A DNA stretch of 64,000 nt, from the NCBI RefSeq assembly GCF_018279705.1, contig NZ_CP036498.1, forward strand, positions 885,001 to 949,000. Reading direction: 5' to 3'. The notes below the pieces were generated by a model. The model was not told the origin of the DNA. It searched no databases and saw only the letters and a list, made by a program, of their open reading frames with translations. The DNA comes from Tardiphaga alba. GTDB taxonomy: Bacteria > Pseudomonadota > Alphaproteobacteria > Rhizobiales > Xanthobacteraceae. The translations under genes were made by a program, and so were the position numbers. Shown here one piece after another: positions 52,082-60,108 of the stretch; position 1 is the stretch's first letter; each line of letters starts with the position of its first letter.

Positions 52082-53401
52082 TCATTCCGATACGGTCGCT
52101 TCGGTCATCGTCTCCACCGGCAGCGCGCCGCCGCGAATCTTGATCTCGCGCACCGGATACGGCACGCGAATGCCCTCGCGCTTGAAAGCGTCCCATAGCG
52201 CCAGCATCACCTCGCTCTTCACCGCATCCATGCCGTCCGGCGAGTCGATCCAGAACGTCAGCGAGAAGCGCATCCCGGTCTCCGCGAATTCGCCGAGCAG
52301 GCAGTTCGGCGGTTTGACAGTCGAGGCGCGGGGTGAGGCAGCGGCGCAATCGATGGCCAGCTTGCAGACGAGGCGCGGATCGGCGTCGTAATTGGTGCCG
52401 AAACTCACCTTCACCAGTGTGTCCTTGTCCGTATAGGTCCAGTTCACCACCTTCTTGGTGATCAGGTCCTCATTCGGGATCAGGAATTCGCGGCCGTCGC
52501 CGGCAGCCACGGAAATGTAGCGCGTATTCATCGCACTGATGCGGCCGGAGCTGTCGCCGATGGTAACGAGGTCGCCGGGCTTCACGGATTTATCGGCGAG
52601 CAGGATCACGCCGCTGATGAAATTGGCGACGATCTTCTGCAGGCCGAAGCCGATGCCGACGCCGACTGCGCCGGAGAACACCGCGAGCGCCGCCAGATTG
52701 ATGCCGACCGCGCCCATCACCAGCGCAACGGCGAAAACCATCATCAAGAGCCGCACCAGCTTGGTGAGCAGCACCTGCACCGACGGCGTCAGGTCGTGCG
52801 ACTGCCGGATACGGCTTTCGAGGAAGTTGCTGACGAGATTGGCCACCCACAGCGCCAGCGCCAGCAGCACGGCCAGCTTGATCACCAGCAGCGGCGTCAG
52901 CCGGAGGCCGCCGAGATCGATGCCGGGGCCATCGAGAAAGGTGATGGTCGGCGCCAGCAGGTTGAGGATGCTGAGCGCCGCCACGAACCAGGCGGAGATC
53001 GACACCAGCCGGACGATCAGCGGGTTGTGAATGATGCTCGTCACCAGTCGGATCACCAGCCAGGCCAGCGCCATTTTCGCGACGACGCCCAGCAGATAGC
53101 TGCGGCCCGGCAGGGTTGTACCGAGCATGATTTCGCGGGCGATGACTGTCAGGACGACAAAGGCAGCAGTGCCGATGCTGTCCACCAGCACGCGGATGAA
53201 CATGCGCAGCGGCGCCGGCCATCCCATCACCAGCGATGTCATGTCCACCCGCGCCCGCACTAGCGCGCCGACGCCATAGGCGATGCCGGCAGCGATAAGC
53301 ATCAGGCCGAATTGCAGGTAGAACCACGGCGCGGACAATTCCGCGCCCAGTGATGTCGCCATGCCATGGACGAAGGCTTGGGCAGCGGTGAGGTCGAACA
53401 T
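52082..53401 (-). CDS. Mechanosensitive ion channel (MscS family)
   Basis: 439 residues with about five membrane helices in the first 250 residues. The MscS pore and beta domain follow: [78 protein letters not shown]. The GxGxGLQ...NFxSGVIL stretch is the pore-lining TM3 pattern. The extended N-terminal membrane part makes it a larger, MscS-like channel (YbdG/YnaI type). It protects against osmotic downshock. It is followed at 4 bases by sfsA. Confidence 0.93.
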   Translation of the reverse strand: MFDLTAAQAFVHGMATSLGAELSAPWFYLQFGLMLIAAGIAYGVGALVRARVDMTSLVMGWPAPLRMFIRVLVDSIGTAAFVVLTVIAREIMLGTTLPGRSYLLGVVAKMALAWLVIRLVTSIIHNPLIVRLVSISAWFVAALSILNLLAPTITFLDGPGIDLGGLRLTPLLVIKLAVLLALALWVANLVSNFLESRIRQSHDLTPSVQVLLTKLVRLLMMVFAVALVMGAVGINLAALAVFSGAVGVGIGFGLQKIVANFISGVILLADKSVKPGDLVTIGDSSGRISAMNTRYISVAAGDGREFLIPNEDLITKKVVNWTYTDKDTLVKVSFGTNYDADPRLVCKLAIDCAAASPRASTVKPPNCLLGEFAETGMRFSLTFWIDSPDGMDAVKSEVMLALWDAFKREGIRVPYPVREIKIRGGALPVETMTEATVSE

Positions 53402-53465
53402 CGCAGGGGGCTCGCGGGTGTTTGATTCGAATGCAGCGGAGATTCACACAGGCGGCGATGTTTTC

Positions 53466-53583
53466 GTAGCCCGGATGGACAAGGCACGAGGCCGTAGCCT
53501 GCATGGAGCGAAGCGTAATGCAGGGACCATAGAATTCGTGGAAACGCCGGTCCCCGGATTGCGCTGCGCTCCATCCGGGCTAC
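53466..53583. repeat. Palindromic repeat (GTAGCCCGGATGGA family), copy 2
   Basis: The outer arms GTAGCCCGGATGGA and TCCATCCGGGCTAC flank an inner variant (GTAGCCTGCATGGAGCGAAGCG). It lies between the divergent mscS-type and antiporter genes, so it adjoins both promoters. Confidence 0.8.
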
Positions 53584-53721
53584 GGCCCTCACGATCCTTG
53601 CCGCGAAGCCTCCAGTTTCCCGTAATCATACCTACATACACAAGACGCGCAAAAATCGTTTGGCCTCACCGGACCGCGACGATAAGCATTGATTTGCAAG
53701 CGTTTCCGCCGTCGGAGCCCC

Positions 53722-55518
53722 ATGGCCTCACTCGACTCAGTCAGTATCGCGATCCTGCTCGGTGCCGTTCTGGTGATGGCGGGCATCCTGTCGAGTTTGC
53801 TTGCGCTGCGCTTCGGCGCCCCACTGCTGCTATTCTTCCTGTTTATCGGCATGGCGGCCGGCGAGGCCGGTCCCGGCGGCGTGCATTTCGATGACGTGAA
53901 GACCGCCTATGTGGTCGGCTCGGTGTCGCTGGCGCTGATCCTGTTCGACGGCGGGCTGAAGACGCATTTCAAGGCAATCCGCGCCGTGCTGGCGCCCTCC
54001 ATGATGCTGGCGACCGTCGGCGTGTTGCTGACCGCGCTGATTACGGCCCCGGTGGCCAAATACACGCTCGGCATGAGCTGGACCGAGGGCCTGCTCACCG
54101 GCGCCGTGATTGCCTCGACCGACGCGGCGGCTGTGTTTCTGCTGGTCCATGCCCAGGGGCTTCGCCTGCGTCCGCGCGTCGGCGCCACGCTGGAGGTCGA
54201 GTCCGGCACCAACGATCCCTTCGCGGTCTTTCTCACCCTGACTTTGGTCAAGCTGCTCTCGCTCGGCGAAGCCTCGGCCGGGACCGTTGTGCTGGAATTC
54301 CTGCAGGAGTCCGTACTCGGCACCGTGATCGGCATGGCCGGTGGACTACTGGTGGTGACGGCGATGAACCGCGTGGCGCTGCCGCAGGGCTTGCACGCGC
54401 CCTTCGTCTGCACGGCCGCGCTGGTGATCTTCGGCTTCGCGCAGATCATCCATGCCTCCGGCTTTCTCGCCGTCTATCTGGCCGGCATGGTGATCGGCAA
54501 CCGACCGACCCGCGCGCATAATTCGGTGGTGACATTCCTCGACGCCGCCACCTGGCTGGCGCAGATCGTGATGTTCGTGATGCTCGGCCTCTTGGTTTCG
54601 CCGGAGCGGCTGGTGAGCAGCATCCTGCCGGCGGTCGCCGTGGCCGTGGTGCTGATGGTGATCGCGCGGCCGCTGGCAGTGTTTCTCTGCCTGCAGCCGT
54701 TCCGCTTCAACTGGCGCGAAAAGGCCTTCGTGTCCTGGGTCGGTCTGCGCGGCGCGGTGGCGATCTTCCTGGCCTCGATCCCGATGCTGGTCGGCTTGCC
54801 CAATGCACATCTCTATTTCGACGTCGCCTTCGTCGTCGTCATCATCTCGCTGCTGTTCCAGGGCTGGACGCTGGGCTATGCTGCCCGGCTTCTCCACGTC
54901 GCGCTACCGCGCACCGATCGCGGGCCCCGGCGTGTCGAGCTGGATCTGCCCGGCCAGCTCGAACAGCAGCTCGTCGGTTATTCGGTGCGGCCGAAGAGCC
55001 TGTTCCTGAAGCGCGGGCTGATCCCGTCCTGGTCGAAGCCGACGCTGGTGATCCGCGACGAGCGCATCCTGACGCCGGAAGAAGCCGCCCCGGTCGCTGC
55101 CGGCGACTATCTCTATCTGCTGGCGCCGCCGGAAAAGGCGGAGTCGCTGGATCGCTTCTTCGTCGACATGCCGCCGGTGACCGCGCCCGATCCGCATCTG
55201 CTCGGTGAATTCATCGTCCCCGGCGAAACCACCCTCGGCAATCTCGCGGAAATCTACGGCATCACCATCGATCCCGCGCAGGCCGAGCTGACGCTGGCGG
55301 ACTATTTCGACATCCATCTCGACCACGCCCCGAAAGTTGGCGCGGCGGTGCCGATCGACAGCATCGATCTTGTCGCCCGTAGTCTCGGTGGCGGACGTGT
55401 GAATGTGGTCGGCCTGCGCCTGCCGGAAGATGATCCGCAGCCGATGCCGCGTTTGAGCCGCGCACAGGTGTTCCGCGTGAAACTGAAGCGGACGCTGGCC
55501 AGTTTGTCGGGGGCGTAG
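53722..55518 (+). CDS. Potassium/proton antiporter (CvrA/NhaP2 type)
   Basis: 598 residues. About 12-13 membrane helices of the CPA1 family cover roughly residues 1-400; functional motifs are ASTDAAAVFLLVHAQGLRLRPRVGATLEVESGTNDPFAVF (helix 5 Asp and helix 6 region). A cytosolic RCK_C/TrkA_C domain follows (about 420-500: YSVRPKSLFLKRGLIPSWSKPTLVIRDERILTPEEAAPVAAGDYLYLLAPP), then a CorC_HlyC-type C-terminal domain. It extrudes K+ for pH or volume control. The start is the ATG after CGGAG; an earlier in-frame ATG lacks such a site. Confidence 0.92.
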   Translation: MASLDSVSIAILLGAVLVMAGILSSLLALRFGAPLLLFFLFIGMAAGEAGPGGVHFDDVKTAYVVGSVSLALILFDGGLKTHFKAIRAVLAPSMMLATVGVLLTALITAPVAKYTLGMSWTEGLLTGAVIASTDAAAVFLLVHAQGLRLRPRVGATLEVESGTNDPFAVFLTLTLVKLLSLGEASAGTVVLEFLQESVLGTVIGMAGGLLVVTAMNRVALPQGLHAPFVCTAALVIFGFAQIIHASGFLAVYLAGMVIGNRPTRAHNSVVTFLDAATWLAQIVMFVMLGLLVSPERLVSSILPAVAVAVVLMVIARPLAVFLCLQPFRFNWREKAFVSWVGLRGAVAIFLASIPMLVGLPNAHLYFDVAFVVVIISLLFQGWTLGYAARLLHVALPRTDRGPRRVELDLPGQLEQQLVGYSVRPKSLFLKRGLIPSWSKPTLVIRDERILTPEEAAPVAAGDYLYLLAPPEKAESLDRFFVDMPPVTAPDPHLLGEFIVPGETTLGNLAEIYGITIDPAQAELTLADYFDIHLDHAPKVGAAVPIDSIDLVARSLGGGRVNVVGLRLPEDDPQPMPRLSRAQVFRVKLKRTLASLSGA

Positions 55519-56202
55519 TTACGCCGCCGGCACGACCCATTTCGGCAGCACATCGGTGCCGCCATGGCCGACGACGCGGCCGCCCTTCAGCAGCACCACA
55601 TTCGTCGCCAGCTGCCGCATTTCATCGGCATCGTGGCTGACCAGCACCATCGGCACGTCGCCTTCGTCACGCAGGCGGATCAGATAGGGCATGATCTCCG
55701 CCTTGCGTGCGTCATCGAGCGCACCCATCGGCTCGTCCAGCAATAGCAATCGCGGCTTGGCTAGCAGCGCACGGCCAAGCGCCACGCGCTGGCGTTCGCC
55801 GCCGGAGAGGCCGCCGGGTCGACGCTCCAGGAGATGGCCGATATCGAGCATGTCGGTGATGCGCTTCTCGTCGGCATCGTCGCGATTGAGGAAATTCATG
55901 CGACGGCCGTAATCGAGATTCTGCGCCACGCTAAGATGCGGAAACAGCCGCGCATCCTGAAACACATAGCCGATCCGCCGCCGATAGGCGGGCAGATCGA
56001 TATGCTTGCTGCGGTCGTACAGCACGGCCTTGTCGATGGCGATGACACCGCGATCCGGCGTCACCAGGCCGGCAATGATGCTGACCAGCGATGTCTTGCC
56101 GGCGCCGGATGAACCGAACAGACCGGTCACCCGGCCCTCGGTGGTGAAGGCGACCTCGAGTGAGAAATTGCCGAGCTGTTTGAAGATATCGACGCGCAGC
56201 AT
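55519..56202 (-). CDS. modC: Molybdate ABC transporter ATP-binding protein, short form
   Basis: 227 residues: Walker A FGSSGAGKTS (about 28-37), Q-loop VFQDARLFPHLSV, signature LSGGERQRVALGRALL, Walker B LLLLDEPMGALD and the H-loop VSHDADE. It matches ModC, but typical ModC is about 350 residues with a C-terminal TOBE/Mop regulatory domain. Here the protein ends right after the ATPase, and the window contains a free Mop protein at 58460-58669 in the same operon. It is 1 base from modB's stop, so it is coupled. Its 3' end directly faces the antiporter gene's 3' end. Confidence 0.93.
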   Translation of the reverse strand: MLRVDIFKQLGNFSLEVAFTTEGRVTGLFGSSGAGKTSLVSIIAGLVTPDRGVIAIDKAVLYDRSKHIDLPAYRRRIGYVFQDARLFPHLSVAQNLDYGRRMNFLNRDDADEKRITDMLDIGHLLERRPGGLSGGERQRVALGRALLAKPRLLLLDEPMGALDDARKAEIMPYLIRLRDEGDVPMVLVSHDADEMRQLATNVVLLKGGRVVGHGGTDVLPKWVVPAA

Positions 56203-56203
56203 G

Positions 56204-56899
56204 TCAGTTTCCGTGCAGTCGTTTGGTCGCGCGACGCGCAAACCATTCTGAGGCGATCAGGGCAACGACCGCAATGCCGATCGAGATCAGCACCAGCCGC
56301 GACGCGGCAGCATCGCCATCCGGTGTCTGCAGCAGCGAATAGATCGCCGAGGAAATCGTCTGTGTCTCGCCGGGAATATTGGAGACGAATGTGATGGTCG
56401 CGCCGAATTCGCCGATCGCCTTGGCGAAGCCAAGCACCATGCCGGCGAGAACGCCTGGAAGTGCAAGCGGCAGTGTCACAGTGACGAACACCTTGAGCGG
56501 CGAGGCGCCGAGGGTGCTGGCGGCCTGTTCAAGCTTGCGGTCCACGGCCTCGATGGAGAGCCGGATCGGGCGCACCAGCAGCGGAAACGACATCACGCCG
56601 CAAGCGAGTGCCGCGCCGGTCCAGCGGAACGCGAAGACGATGCCGAAGTGTTCGGCGAGGAAGGAGCCCAGCACGCCGCGCTTGCCGAGCATGACGAGCA
56701 GGAGATAGCCGGTGACGACAGGCGGTAGCACCAGCGGCAGATAGATGATGGCGTCGATCAGAGGCTTGCCCCAGAAATCACGACGCGCCAGCGTCCATGC
56801 GACGGCGATGCCGATCGGGGTCGAGATCAGCGTCGCGATCACGGCGACCCTGATCGAGAGCAGGATCGCCGTCCATTCTTCGGGAGAAATGTCGAACAT
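56204..56899 (-). CDS. modB: Molybdate ABC transporter permease
   Basis: 231 residues, five to six membrane helices. The conserved IYLPLVLPPVVTGYLLLVMLGKRG and the EAA loop EQAASTLGASPLKVFVTVTLPLALPGVLAGMVLGFAKAIGEFGATITFVSNIPGETQT are typical of ModB. The start MFDISPEEWTAILLSIRVA is preferred; longer in-frame readings run into the palindromic repeat at 56918-56994 and lack a ribosome site. It lies between modA and modC in one operon. Confidence 0.92.
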   Translation of the reverse strand: MFDISPEEWTAILLSIRVAVIATLISTPIGIAVAWTLARRDFWGKPLIDAIIYLPLVLPPVVTGYLLLVMLGKRGVLGSFLAEHFGIVFAFRWTGAALACGVMSFPLLVRPIRLSIEAVDRKLEQAASTLGASPLKVFVTVTLPLALPGVLAGMVLGFAKAIGEFGATITFVSNIPGETQTISSAIYSLLQTPDGDAAASRLVLISIGIAVVALIASEWFARRATKRLHGN

Positions 56900-56917
56900 G
56901 CGAGAATTAAGCTCCAT

Positions 56918-56994
56918 CGTCATTGCGAGGAGCACAGCGACGAAGCAATCCAGCTCTTGGCTTTCTGGATTGCTTCGCTGCGCTCGCAATGACG
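56918..56994. repeat. Dispersed palindromic repeat, copy 3, inside the mod operon
   Basis: CGTCATTGCGAGG...CTCGCAATGACG, with inner CGAAGCAATCCAG/CTGGATTGCTTCG. It fills the gap between the modA stop and the modB start, so its hairpin is part of the modABC messenger and could affect expression of modBC. Confidence 0.88.
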
Positions 56995-57001
56995 GCGAAA
57001 A

Positions 57002-57787
57002 TTACGTCGTCGGCTTGGCCAGGAAGTTGAAGCCGTATTTCTCCATGATGGTCTTGGAGGCCGAGCCCTTCAGGAAGGCGAGATAGTCGGCAGCTTCGCT
57101 CTTGGCGGTGCTGGTCGCTGCGACCGGATAGATGATCGCCGGATGCGAGTCGGCCGGGAAGGTGCCGATGATCTTCACGCCGGGATCGACCTTGGCGTCG
57201 GTGGAATAGACGATACCGATCGGGGCTTCGCCGCGCGAGACGAGGAGGAGTGCAGCGCGCACGCTCTCGGCCATGGCGAATTTCGGCTCAGCCGCGATCC
57301 AGGCGCCGAGCTTTTCCAGCGCTGCCTTGGCGTATTTGCCGACCGGCACCGACTTGACGTCGCCGGTGGCGATCTTGCCGTCGCCGGCGAGCTTGGCGAG
57401 ATCGAAGCCCTGGCCGATCTTGACGTCGGCGAGCTTGGAGTCCTTGCCGGCGATCAGGACGATGCTGTTGCCGAGCAGGTTGGCGCGGGTGTCTTCCTTG
57501 ATGGTTTTCTTGCCGGCCGCATAGTCCATCCATTCGAGGTCGGCGGAGATGAAGATGTCGGCGGGGGCGCCCTGTTCGATCTGCTTGGCAAGCACGGAGC
57601 TCGCGGCATAGCTGGACGTGACCTTGACGCCGGTCTTGGCAGTGTAGGCAGCGTTCACTTCATCCAGCGCGTTCTTCATCGACGCGGCGGCGAAAACGGT
57701 GAGGGCCTTGTCCTGCGCCTGGGCAGGGACGAAGCTCGATCCGAGCAGGATCGTGAAAGCGGTGAAAAGTCCGGCAAAGCGATTCAT
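57002..57787 (-). CDS. modA: Molybdate ABC transporter substrate-binding protein
   Basis: 261 residues: signal peptide MNRFAGLFTAFTILLGSSFVPAQA, then LTVFAAASMKNALDEVNAAYTAKTGVKVTSSYAASSVLAKQIEQGAPADIFISADLEWMDY. The AAAS loop, the SYAASSVLAKQ segment and the ISADLEWMD stretch are the molybdate/tungstate-binding pattern of ModA. GGAG lies 7 bases before the chosen ATG. It follows the unknown exported protein on the same strand after 172 bases. Confidence 0.95.
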   Translation of the reverse strand: MNRFAGLFTAFTILLGSSFVPAQAQDKALTVFAAASMKNALDEVNAAYTAKTGVKVTSSYAASSVLAKQIEQGAPADIFISADLEWMDYAAGKKTIKEDTRANLLGNSIVLIAGKDSKLADVKIGQGFDLAKLAGDGKIATGDVKSVPVGKYAKAALEKLGAWIAAEPKFAMAESVRAALLLVSRGEAPIGIVYSTDAKVDPGVKIIGTFPADSHPAIIYPVAATSTAKSEAADYLAFLKGSASKTIMEKYGFNFLAKPTT

Positions 57788-57959
57788 GTGGCGCTCCATG
57801 CGTAAACGCAGCGCAAAACGCGCGCATTTCAGGCGTTGGTTGGGTGGGATATGCGACAGGCGGAAGCGCCGTTCCGGCAATCCCAGGGGACTTACGGTCC
57901 ATCCGGGATATCGCGAGGCAACAATACTCAGAGCGATCAGGGGGGTAAAGTGTCCCAGA

Positions 57960-58457
57960 TCAATCCGCAGGCAGCACCGCGAGGCTGATGCTGTTCTCGG
58001 TCGCGCCCGAGATCTGCACGGCGAAAGGGCCGCCGGAGAGATCGAACTTCACCACCTTGCGGATGCCCGCGCAATCGGTGACGCCGCTGTGATCCATCGG
58101 CTTGAGCTGTTCACCGTCCTGAATCACATCGATCCAGCCATTGGAGGACAGGCTGATCGTATAGGCGCCAGCCTTCGGCGGGCCCTTGAATTTCAGGAAG
58201 CCGGCAAAAGTGCCGTCCTTCGGCTTGCGCTCGGGCGGGCGGGGCAGTTTCGCATCGGCGGGCGTCTTGAGCTCCAGAACCGCTTTCGCGGGGATGGCGA
58301 GTTCAAGTCCCGAGGCCGTGTTGGGGCGGTCTTGCGACGTCAGTGCTGCGCGTTCTTTATCGACCGGCCACTTGAATTTGTCGCAGCCGCTCGGCTCGGC
58401 ACCCCAGGCGGGTGCCGAGCTTAGCAGACATAGCGCGACGATCAGACGCGCCTGCAT
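57960..58457 (-). CDS. Exported protein of unknown function in the molybdate operon
   Basis: 165 residues with signal peptide MQARLIVALCLLSSAPAWGA. The mature part is mainly beta (GTFAGFLKFKGPPKAGAYTISLSSNGWIDVIQDGEQLKPMDHSGVTDCAGIRKVVKFDLSGGPFAVQISGATENSISLAVLPAD), with two cysteines (CDKFKWP and DCAGIRK) that could pair. I do not recognise the family. It starts 2 bases after the mop stop, so it is coupled to mop, and it precedes modABC. The location suggests a periplasmic role linked to metal oxyanion uptake or molybdoenzymes; this is inference. Confidence 0.75.
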   Translation of the reverse strand: MQARLIVALCLLSSAPAWGAEPSGCDKFKWPVDKERAALTSQDRPNTASGLELAIPAKAVLELKTPADAKLPRPPERKPKDGTFAGFLKFKGPPKAGAYTISLSSNGWIDVIQDGEQLKPMDHSGVTDCAGIRKVVKFDLSGGPFAVQISGATENSISLAVLPAD

Positions 58458-58459
58458 GA

Positions 58460-58669
58460 TCAGTCCACTGCAATCATGACGTCGGAGGCCTTCACGACCA
58501 CGACGACCTTGCCGCCGGCCTTGAGGCCGAGATCATCGACGGCTTCGTTGGTGATCGACGAGGTCATGACCTGGCCGCCGCCGATATCGACGCGGACGTG
58601 GGACGTGGTGGCGCCCTTGGTCACTTCGAGGACGGTGCCTTTGATCTGGTTGCGTGCACTGATGCGCAT
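58460..58669 (-). CDS. mop: Molbindin-like TOBE/Mop domain protein
   Basis: 69 residues, MRISARNQIKGTVLEVTKGATTSHVRVDIGGGQVMTSSITNEAVDDLGLKAGGKVVVVVKASDVMIAVD, a single complete Mop fold. The SARNQIKGTV start, the T-x-x-V-x-V-D strand and the final KASDVMIAVD are textbook molbindin. Such proteins bind molybdate as oligomers, for storage or for tuning ModC. Here it could replace the TOBE tail missing from this ModC. It is the first gene of the mop-unknown-modABC operon. Confidence 0.93.
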   Translation of the reverse strand: MRISARNQIKGTVLEVTKGATTSHVRVDIGGGQVMTSSITNEAVDDLGLKAGGKVVVVVKASDVMIAVD

Positions 58670-58815
58670 ATTGGTATCTCACAGTATTGAGCCGGGCCGC
58701 AGACGACACCGGCAAGACAGAAAAGTAGGCCGGAAACCGACCTGCCGCCCGCTTACGGCGTAACGGCAGGATCTCTTAGCCTAATTTCGCGGCACGGACG
58801 ATAGACCTAAATCAA

Positions 58816-59751
58816 TTAGGGCGCGTTCAGCACCTGCCGGCACGCCGCGGGCATCTCCGCCAGCGTCATCGGCGGCTTCGGTTTGGGCGGCGTTGGCGGT
58901 GGTTTCGGATGCAGCACGGCGTCGCTGAACCAGTAAGCGAGGTCGCCGGCGGCGCAACCTTCGCTCTCATTCGGCGGCGCCTGCGATTCGCAATCTGCAG
59001 CGCCGGCGGGGCATTTGATGCGAATGTGGAAGTGATAGTCGTGGCCATACATCGGCCGGACCTTCGACAGCCAGCTGCGATCGCCCTTGGCCTCGCGGCA
59101 TAGCGCCTTCTTGATGGCAGCATTGACGAAGATGCGCTCCACCGCCGGTTCTTGCGCAGCAGCGCGGATCACCGGCAGATGCGTCGGCGTCCAGGTGGTC
59201 GGATCGATGTCGAGGCGATCCTTCCGCACCATCATCACGGCCGACATCTCTTCGCGCTCGTTACGCGACAATTGGCGATTGGGCATCGGCGTCAGCCAGA
59301 TATCCGCATCGAGGCCGATCTGGTGGCTGGCATGGCCGGTAAGCATCGGGCCGCCGCGCGGCTGCGACATGTCGCCGACCAGAATGCCGGGCCATCCCGC
59401 CGCTCTGTTGGCTTTGGCCGAGACGCGCTGCACCAGATCGATCATCTGCGGATGCGCCCAGTTGCGGTTGCGCGACAGCCGCATCACCTGCCAGGTCGGG
59501 CCGTCCAGTGGCAGCGCCTCGGCGCCGGCAATGCAGCCTTTGGCATAGAAGCCGACAACCTGCGCAGCCGAGCGGGTCGGCAGCGCCTTGCGGCCAAACA
59601 GTTCCTTGGCCGGCGTCGCGGGATCATTGGGATTGGCAAGCGGCGGCAGCGGTTTCGGATCGACCGTGCCTTTGGTCTGCGCGAGCGCATGGGGTGCGGC
59701 GGCAAGCGCGAGAGACAGGCATGTGAGGCTGAGAATCAGGCGAGGCTGCAT
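58816..59751 (-). CDS. mepA: Penicillin-insensitive murein endopeptidase
   Basis: 311 residues, a periplasmic LAS-family metalloenzyme that cuts D-Ala-mDAP cross-links in peptidoglycan. Signal peptide MQPRLILSLTCLSLALAAAPHALA. Zinc motifs are GGPMLTGHASHQIGLDADIWLTPMP (His and Asp ligands) and GHDYHFHIRIKCP (C-terminal His pair). The Cys-rich C-terminal part (CPAGAADCE...EGCAAGD) is typical of MepA. It is monocistronic and ends near the mop operon promoter region. Confidence 0.94.
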   Translation of the reverse strand: MQPRLILSLTCLSLALAAAPHALAQTKGTVDPKPLPPLANPNDPATPAKELFGRKALPTRSAAQVVGFYAKGCIAGAEALPLDGPTWQVMRLSRNRNWAHPQMIDLVQRVSAKANRAAGWPGILVGDMSQPRGGPMLTGHASHQIGLDADIWLTPMPNRQLSRNEREEMSAVMMVRKDRLDIDPTTWTPTHLPVIRAAAQEPAVERIFVNAAIKKALCREAKGDRSWLSKVRPMYGHDYHFHIRIKCPAGAADCESQAPPNESEGCAAGDLAYWFSDAVLHPKPPPTPPKPKPPMTLAEMPAACRQVLNAP

Positions 59752-60108
59752 GACCCGACTATAACCCAGCGGGACAGGGTGTCAGTGTGCTGCCCGTGTT
59801 AAAGCATTGCTAACCATGCCTGCCATTGGCGCGAATATTGGCGCTGTTGCCCGGATGACGGGTTTCCGACTCTTCGCTCATTCGAATAGCGGCCAACCCA
59901 AGTGATTTGCTCTGAAATGGCACAGTTTTGATGGCCGGCTTAACCATTCTTTAGGAAAGCGAGGGCGCATCACCCGCCGCGGCTGTGCGGTGCGACACTG
60001 CACGCGCACTAGTCGCGGTATCTCGCTGCCGCTGACGCGGGCGTTGATACCGTTTCTTTAGACAGTTCTTGCACAGAATGTCGCACGCAGAATGCGAGTA
60101 AGATCTGG
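59752..60108. promoter_or_regulatory. 357-base divergent intergenic region
   Basis: Between mepA (minus) and the PAS-GGDEF-EAL gene (plus). No gene, RNA or palindromic repeat is recognised. Some T-rich stretches (GGCACAGTTTTGATGG, TTAACCATTCTTTAGGAAAG) could contain promoters. A sigma-54-like TGGCAC at 59918 lacks the matching -12 GC. Confidence 0.45.

Noticed and set aside
57788..57959. Molybdenum cofactor riboswitch or ModE site before modA
   Set aside because: The 172-base gap shows no recognisable Moco-riboswitch fold or ModE palindrome. A covariance-model search would be needed to decide.
59918..59933. Sigma-54-like promoter (TGGCAC...TTGAT) upstream of the PAS-GGDEF-EAL gene
   Set aside because: The -24 half fits, but the -12 element lacks the required GC (it reads GA), and the gene is not of a typical sigma-54 class.
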